A stretch of 64,000 bases of DNA, taken from positions 1 to 64,000 of the forward strand of contig SAUG01000154.1 in the NCBI GenBank assembly GCA_011316305.1. Reading direction: 5' to 3'. A program made the translations under genes and the position numbers. This DNA is from Rusavskia elegans. Taxonomy: Eukaryota; Ascomycota; Lecanoromycetes; Teloschistales; Teloschistaceae. This document shows, one piece after another, positions 57,421-64,000 of the stretch. The notes beneath the pieces are model-generated. The model worked only from the letters and a program-made list of their open reading frames with translations, had not been told where the DNA came from and did not search any database. The number at the start of each line of letters is the position of its first letter. The stretch's first letter is position 1.

Positions 57421-58200
57421 AATCTACTAGACGCCTTTCCTTTTTCTAGCGAGCTATAGGCGAGTGGTAGCGTCATTTTTTAAAATTATAGAATTTTAGT
57501 ATTATAGTAGATTAGAGTAGCCAGCAAGATTGCTATTATTTATAACTTCTCGATTATATTATAGATAAACGTCGAATTATTATTATTTCTATTTATACTA
57601 TTAACTTTTATCTGATTCCGTATCGGATATTATATCCCGAACCTATTACTAATACTCTAATTTTACTTTCTATTTTTTACGCGCCTCTTTTGACGTATTT
57701 ATTCGTACGGCGTCCGAAGCGGTATAGGTTAAACAGATTATATAGGGGCAGACTAAAAGGTTTTATAAAAAGACGGCTTTAAAAGGATTAGTAACGAAGG
57801 TTTTTCTATTACTAGTAAATATTCGATTACTAACCGAAGTTTTATACCAGTATAACTCCGATTAGATCGGCGATAGCGGTTTTTTTTATATCGGTAGATA
57901 TTCTATTACTAACTAAAAAGCTTTATAAAAGAAAAAATCCAACTAGATTAATAATAGAAATTCTTTTAAGTCTAGTAGATATTTAAAATTTTTATTATAG
58001 CGGAAAGTACTTATATATTTATATTTTTATATTTAGTAGTCAAATCTAAAATCTATTCTATTAAAAATATAAAAAAAATCGATATTTATAGAAAAAGTAG
58101 AAACTCGAAAGAAATTAGAATAAAAGGATAGCTATATAGTAGCTATCGGGATCATTTTTAATAATACTATAATTATTTAAAACTATTTTTATCGGAATCG
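57421..58200. other. RIPped region between island and TyG-3
   Basis: RIPped again. It contains loosely repeated segments (GGTTTTTCTATTACTAGTAAATATTCGATTACTAAC and its variant near 57,910) but no recognised family. The 5' LTR expected for TyG-3 is not found here. Confidence 0.4.
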
Positions 58201-58299
58201 GATATCCGATCGAAAACGTTTTATATTATAATAGTAATTTAATATAAATTAAAATAAATATATCCTAGCGTATAAATTAGAATCTGGTACTAATAAATC

Positions 58300-60900
58300 G
58301 TAATAACGAGCGTAATAATAATAATTAAAAAAGATAAAAAAAAAATAATTTGATAGTAAAAATCTGGTACGAATTGTCTTTCCGTTAATTTTTAAAGCTA
58401 TAATTTATCTAGATAAATATTTACTTCGTATTAAATATAATCCAGTTTTCGAACAAAATAGTTAAGATTCTATTTATAATATTATATCTAGAGAAGATAG
58501 CTTTTAATTAGATATATTTCCGTATAGAAGACTATTTTGATAATCCGAAAAATAAAAAAGAAAACGAAATATTCTAAATCTTTTAACTATTCTAGTAGTT
58601 TACTTATAGTTATAAAGTATATAGTCTATAATAATAAATGAAACAGAATGATAGAAAAAAAACTAATAGTTTTAAAATAATAGAAATTAGTAGTAATCTA
58701 TACTATTTAGTTTAAAATATTAATTTATAAAACAGAATAAAAAGATTTAGTTCTAAAAATTTATTTCTATAAAAGATTTTCTATAAAAGTTAAAAAAGAT
58801 ATAATAGTAGTTTAAAAACTAGATTTGCTAGTAATAATAATCGAACTAGCGATAAAATTCGATACTAGATATTGAAAAATATATATAAATAAGTATATAA
58901 TTAATATAATAAAATTTATTAAAAATATTTTAAAAGAACTTATCTAAATAAAAAGGTAATAGAAATAATTTAATATAAATTTATAATAATGAGAAAATTA
59001 CTAAAAAAAAAACTGGTAAATATTTAATAGAATATTATATAATTTTCTATAATAAAAGTTATTTTATTGATTTATTAATAAAAAAGAAGATAAATTAAGA
59101 TTCTATACAGTTAAATGAAAAAATAATAATAAAATTAGTTATAGAATTTAAACTATACTAGATAAAAATGTCTTTTATATTAATATTTAAAATTAAAATT
59201 GGAATTTATTAGACGATAGTTATAATGAATAGAAAAAAAAATTTATAAAGAGATTATATAAAAGATCGCTGGCTATATTATAAAATATTCTATAGAAAAT
59301 AATAGAATAAAAGACGTAGAAATTAAAATAAAAAATAGATTTTTTAGAATTATAGCTTTTATATTAATTGTAAATCTAATAAATTATATCTTTCTGGAAA
59401 ATAAATAGAAAGAATCGATTTTTAGAATATCGGTATTAGACTGGTCGTCCGATCGGATTTCGAATTTAAGTTAGAAAAATCGATCCGACCCGAGTCGATT
59501 TCAATTTTTCTAGATACCGAATTAAATCGGATCGGATTTTTATCGATTTCTATTTTATAATCCGATCCGACTTTCGGTTCTAAATTTAAAAATCGATTTA
59601 TACTATTTAGTAGATTAGATCGAACTAACTCGCTAAAATTCGGGTCGGATTTCTGAAATACCGACGAAAATCCGACCCGAAGTAACTGATCTAACCGATA
59701 TAGAAAAGTAATATAGAAAAAAAAAATAGAACTATAGATAATATATTTTCCTATATATAAAGGTTTTCAATATAATGATTTTATTTTTATATCCGGCGTA
59801 GATTATAAAAATAGAGAAAATAAAAATCTAGAAAGAATATAAATATCTAGTATAATAACTCGCTAGTAAAAATAATAAAAGCTATTAAATGATTTAAAAA
59901 TTATAGTTAGATTATATTTATAAAGTTAGTAAAGTATTTATAGCTATAATATAGAATAAGGTTTCGAAAGTAAATAGAAAACGTTAGACTCTACGTTAAA
60001 AGTACAACTAAAAGAAGAAAGATTTAACTAATCTCTATTTTTATTATCTTAAAATTATATAGTGGCTAAAAAAACTAAAATTAATTAAAATAATCAAAGA
60101 CCTAGAAGTAATTTATAATATAGATTTTTAATTCGAACTAAAAAAAATAGCTAATAAAAAAATCTTTATTTAGATATTCTTTAATATATTTATTATTTCT
60201 AATAGTTAGTAGAACTCTAATATTTTTAGAAATCTCTCGAAATTTTCTACATTTAACCTCGATATTAATTTAATAGATTCCTTTTACGTAAATAGAATAA
60301 AATTAATAGTTAAATTAAAGAAAATAGAATAATTAATTTTAATAAATTTTAATCAAACGCGCTATTTCTTGATAATAAAATTATCTTTTTTTTTTAAAGC
60401 TTTAAAATATTAAATAAAGCGGACCTACTTTACTAGTAAATAATAAAGGTTTAATTCGAAAATAGATAAATTATTATAAATTTTCTATTAATAGAAATAA
60501 AATAATTAAATCTTCTAGTTTTCTTTTAAATATTCGGATATAGTATTTTCGATTTTAATATAAAATTTTCTTTTATTAGATTTAAATCGCTTTTTTATAT
60601 AAAATGAATAGATATACTAATAATTAAATAAGAAGTTTATAGATCGGTTTAAAAACGAAAATATTATACGGCTTTTTAGATTTTATATATTTTTTTAAAA
60701 TTTCGATATCCGGAAGTATTTTATAGACTTTAAAAAAATTAGACAAATAATAACTATAAAAAAAATATTATTTTATTTCGAGATTATATAAACTAATATA
60801 TTTTTAAATTAAAAACGGATTTATATATAATAAAAAAGAAATTAAAAATAAAAAAACCGGTTTTATATTCTATAGATAAAATATACTAGAGCGAAATCAT
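58300..60900 (+). pseudogene. TyG-3 gag-like polyprotein, RIP-inactivated
   Basis: The capsid region at about 58640-58900 aligns with TyG-1 and TyG-2: FKILIYKTE, then LDLLVIIIELAIKFDTRY. The protease-like start FILIFKIKIG is near 59165-59200 with IVIMNRKKN at the aspartate position. The conserved late block reads NLIDSFYVNRIKLIVKLKKI near 60265-60330 and then TRYFLIIKLS. As in the other two copies, no polymerase or integrase motif is present. The MITE at 59437 interrupts it. Confidence 0.72.
59437..59693. mobile_element. hAT-like MITE in TyG-3
   Basis: 257 bp with termini TAGACTGGTC and AACTGATCTA. The flanks ATCGGTAT and ACCGATAT differ by one C/T and one G/A change, as expected for a RIP-eroded 8 bp TSD. 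Confidence 0.8.
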
Positions 60901-60912
60901 TATAGAAGAAAC

Positions 60913-61323
60913 TATATTATTTCTATAATTTAATAGAAATATTTAGATGTATTAGTTAGATAAATAGACTAATTATTTAGGTTTATTAGACCCGATAGAA
61001 TCGCGGGACCCACTTTATTTAATAGGTTAACTTTATTAGATAGGTCGATCCTTTTATAATATATAATATTTTTTTTTTCTATTAAATAGCTTTTTTTGAT
61101 AGTCGTTAATATAATTACTAAATACTATCTCTTTTTCTTTTATATAATTAACGATATAATAAATATAGTTTATAAAATGATAATTCTATCTTTATAGCTA
61201 TATAGAAACTATTATAGTAATGTAACTTATACCAGAACTTCTTTATTATTTAACTATTCGGACTACGGCTATAGCTATCGCTAGGCTCAAATATAACGTC
61301 TTTTGATATATAGTAACGTTATA
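60913..61323 (+). repeat. 3' LTR of TyG-3
   Basis: 411 bp, sense on the plus strand, ending GTAACGTTATA. It abuts the integrase C-terminal region of TyP-3, which is on the other strand. Confidence 0.75.
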
Positions 61324-61400
61324 AATAGAATTTTAAATAAATTTCCCGTATTTAATTCATTCTTTATATTTTATTGTCCGTCTAGAAATGGAATAATATT

Positions 61401-61828
61401 TATATATACGATTAATCATTCGGATTTTGATTTTAATCTTTTACGATTCTAACGTTAGAGGCGCTAAACCGATTAGATTACGTAATTATTTAGTACTTAA
61501 ATATTTTACTAAGAACTCGAATTAAGGACTCCTAAAAGAACTAAATCTAGACTAAAATCTAGAGGGAAACCGTAATCTAGTTAACTTTATTAATTAACTT
61601 AATTAAGTTCGATCGATCGAGCTAGGCCGAGACGATCTACTATCTAGTCTTTCTATATTTTAAACTCTATAAAAACCGATTTAGTTAATAGAAAAAACTT
61701 AAGTATTAGGTTAGCCTTCGAGGGATTCGAACCTTCGACCTGTAGATTAAGTCCGTTAATTCCGAGATAGAGTATTAGATCCGTTAGGCCTCCAGGTCAC
61801 GTAGCGTTACTACTGCGCCACCCAGGCC
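61401..61828 (-). mobile_element. SINE428, tRNA-headed retroposon, copy 1
   Basis: 428 bp with a perfect 13 bp TSD ATGGAATAATATT (61388-61400 and 61829-61841). The minus-strand head begins GGCCTGGGTGGCGCAG. An A box TGGCGCAGTAG is at 61810-61820 and a B box GGTTCGAATCC at 61723-61733. They are about 76 bases apart, longer than in a plain tRNA. A body of about 300 bases follows, with a short TATATATA tail. No protein frame. Confidence 0.85.
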
Positions 61829-63201
61829 ATGGAATAATATTAATATTACCTATTTCGTTTCTAGTAGTTGAATGAATCGTTTTAAAAAATTTAAAATAAA
61901 AAGTTTATTTCTATCCGATATAATTTTTTTTAAGATCTCGTTTTCGTAGATTACCGCTTTTAATATTAAAAACTCTGGTTATTCCGCCGTTATTACAATT
62001 TTATATAATATAATTCTTATATACTTTTTAAAACTATCTATTATTATTATTTTAATTATATCGTAAAATATTAATACCGATTGATTAGTAGACTTTGAAA
62101 AACTCGTTATAAAGTCTATTATAATCTACTATTTCGTCCAATCCGGCGTTTATACTAGTTACAATTTACCGATTAGTTTTTATTTATTTATCTTTATTGC
62201 AATATAGTTCGAATAATTTTTTTATATATTTTTCGATATATTTATTGTTTTATTAACTTAACCTCTATATTTTATAATCATTTATTATTCTGCTATTTTA
62301 GGAAGATGTATTTATCTAAAAATATCATTTATTTATTTAAAAAAAAAAATTTTTTCTAGAATTTTTCTATTCTATTTTAGTAGAAAATATTTTATTTTTT
62401 CTACTACTTTATAGTATATCCTACGGTTTAAAAAATCTATAAAAGTATTATCTATACCTTTAATATATTTTTTTTCGAAATTATAATAGATTATTTTTTC
62501 GGTCTATTTTAGTTATTTCTAATTAAATTTTTTATTTATTGAAAATAGTAGAAGATTTTTATTATCGATATAGACTACTATTTTTTTTTAATATCTCTGT
62601 TATATAAATATTCTAATATATAAAGTTTACTATATTTATTAATATTTCTTTACTCGTTATTATATAGTTAATTTTTTCAGGAATTAATTTCTTCAAATAA
62701 TATTTTAAAGGTCATCTTTTTCATTCTATATATAAATCTGATATTTAATCCGAATTATTTAAATATAATATTATTTTTTTGTTTAAATTAAAAATTTCTA
62801 AAATATTTTCGATCGCGAGATTTTATTTTAAATTTTTAAATATATTATTTTAAATTCTTTTTTATAAAAACAGTAAGTCTTTTTATAATTAATCTATTAA
62901 CAGAACAGTTATTTTATATATCTTTTTATTGAATTTTAATAAAGTTCGATAAATTTTAAAAACTTTTGTATATTTTTTTAATTTTTAGACGTAGATTATT
63001 CTTTTAATTTTAATTCTATTTACTTCTATTTTAAAATATTTCGGTTTTATTATAAAAACTATAGATGTTATTTTTCTTAAGAAAAATCAGATTTTTTTTC
63101 TTTATCTTTTAAATTATATTTTTAATATTTCTATAGTACTATAGTTATATATTATTAATAATCTTTTTTTATTTCTAAAAATATTAATATATCGTCTATA
63201 T

Positions 63202-63545
63202 AACCTGGGTGGCGCAGTGGCAACGCTGCGTGACCCGAAGGTCTAACGGATCCAGCGTTTTTCGGAGGTAACGGAATTAATTCGACGGGTCGAAGATTCG
63301 AATCCTTCGAAAACTAACCTAATATTTAAGTTTTTTCTATCGATTAAAACGATTTTTATATAGAGTTTATATAAGAATTATAGAAAGAGATTATTAAGTA
63401 GATTGTTTCGTATTCGTTTTAATCGATCGAATTAAATTAAATTTAAAAAAGTTTAATAGATTACGATTTATCTTTAGATCAAATCGTATATATCTTAGCC
63501 GTCGAGCTATATTATAACAAAGTTAGTAAATTAGTAATATAATAC
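63202..63545 (+). mobile_element. SINE428, copy 2
   Basis: Head AACCTGGGTGGCGCAGTGGC, with the A box TGGCGCAGTGG at 63210-63220 and the B box GATTCGAATCC at 63295-63305. The next part (CTAACCTAATATTTAAG, then TTTTTTCTAT, then AATCGATCGAATTAA) aligns with copy 1. The 3' end is estimated and no TSD was found. The head retains many CpA/TpG. Confidence 0.75.
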
Positions 63546-64000
63546 TTTTTTAATAGTATAATTCACAGTCGTAGGTAAATTCATTAATTTAAAAGATATT
63601 ATTAAATCATCGAATAATATTTACTTTTTTCTAAATACTATTTTCTATTTATTTTTTTTTTTTAAAAATATTAAAAGTTTCTTTTAGATTAAGTTTTATA
63701 AACTATTTACTTTTTTCTATTTTACTTTTTAAATCCTCGAAAAAGCAGAAAAGATATTTATCTGTTATTATTACAATATTAAACCATCTATAGTTAATAT
63801 AAAATCGAAAATTACTATTTTTCATTACTATAAAGAGAATTAATTATTTTATTCTAAATTTAGAATAGTATATATATTTTCGTTCAAAATTATAATTATT
63901 ATACTATTTTAATATTTTTAATTATTTATTATTTAATCTATATATTAGCTTTACTTTTAGTTTTTTCGGATCTGTTATAATAATTTCGAAATCTTTTTTA

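Larger units (their letters stand above)
58200..61323 (+). mobile_element. TyG-3: Gag-bearing LTR element lacking its 5' LTR
   Basis: Plus-strand copy of the TyG interior followed by a 411 bp 3' LTR at 60913-61323. A MITE is nested at 59437-59693. From the TyG interior length of 2.5 kb, a 5' LTR would be expected near 57,710-58,120, but the sequence there does not match. The left end is therefore truncated or rearranged. Confidence 0.72.
61326..64000 (-). mobile_element. TyP-3: Ty3/gypsy pol, partial, with two SINEs
   Basis: Minus-strand pol closely following TyP-2. Its left end is cut by the TyG-3 LTR and its right end runs off the window. SINE428 copies interrupt the integrase (61401-61828) and the RT (63202-63545). 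Confidence 0.8.
61326..64000 (-). pseudogene. TyP-3 pol (RT, RNase H, integrase), RIP-inactivated
   Basis: The integrase segment KKIISDRNKLFILNFLKRF lies at about 61870-61940, with the SDR aspartate preserved. Its continuation (TDNKI, RMN, IREIYLKFY, where TDGQTERMNQ normally stands) is at 61326-61387, on the far side of the first SINE. RNase H lies near 62400-62700 and an RT box, YIDDILIF, at about 63178-63202, directly beside the second SINE. RT sequence resumes after about 63560. Gag would not be expected in this family, and the window ends before that can be tested. Confidence 0.78.

Noticed and set aside
57710..58120. 5' LTR of TyG-3
   Set aside because: The expected position was inspected, but the sequence does not match the LTR family.
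63202..63330. Functional tRNA gene
   Set aside because: The A to B box spacing is too long, the acceptor arms do not pair, and the sequence continues into a body shared with 61401-61828, so it is a SINE.
1..64000. CRISPR arrays, bacterial operons, rRNA genes
   Set aside because: No regularly spaced short repeats, ribosome-binding patterns or rRNA sequence. The window is plainly fungal repeat DNA.

Overview
The window looks like part of an AT-rich, transposon-packed block from a filamentous ascomycete (Pezizomycotina). Outside one island at about 53,850-57,400, CpA and TpG are strongly depleted, TpA is in excess and CpG is still common. Almost every recognisable reading frame carries TAG/TAA where Gln or Trp is expected. 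This is the footprint of repeat-induced point mutation (RIP). I assign no species. Coordinates of degenerate copies are hand-aligned and good to about 10 bases, except where a target-site duplication (TSD) fixes them. Family names used here are my own labels.

Repeat families: (1) TyP, a Ty3/gypsy LTR element of about 3.95 kb with 403-410 bp LTRs that holds RT, RNase H and integrase but no visible gag or protease (2412-8422, 17869-21844, partial at 61326-64000). (2) TyG, a partner of about 3.34 kb with related LTRs, primer-binding region and polypurine tract, holding a Gag with zinc knuckle and a protease-like segment but no RT, RNase H or integrase (22894-26234, 33301-37604, partial at about 58200-61323). 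(3) Ty3-C, a complete gag-pol element (45153-53288) and a solo LTR at 31559. (4) Ty3-F, a decayed gypsy pol (38840-44655). (5) R943, a 943 bp element with 12 bp TSDs, no inverted termini and a conserved antisense reading frame. (6) A hAT-like MITE with TIR TAGACTGGCC and 8 bp TSDs. (7) PAL630, a 0.62-0.63 kb element with TA/TCAGC termini and a large hairpin. (8) SINE428, with a tRNA-like head and a 13 bp TSD.

Layout: 1-1853 tandem R943; 2412-8422 TyP with three nested insertions; 8424-17266 LTR, MITE and R943 fragments; 17504-22486 a MITE split by TyP, with a second MITE at the TyP edge; 22894-26234 TyG; 26260-33300 a diverged R943 relative, a tRNA-like relic, a MITE and a solo LTR; 33301-37604 TyG containing R943; 38098-38826 two MITEs; 38840-44655 Ty3-F holding a solo LTR; 45010-53326 a MITE split by Ty3-C, which itself holds PAL630 and R943; 53850-57400 the only non-RIPped island, with one intact membrane-protein gene; 57400-64000 TyG-3, then TyP-3 carrying two SINEs.

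The one plausible functional gene is 54646-56517 (+), 623 aa, a four-helix membrane protein of unknown function. The most interesting system is the TyP/TyG pair. Each family has copies of nearly constant length once nested insertions are removed, and together they make one complete Ty3 element. This suggests a bipartite, mutually complementing retrotransposon.
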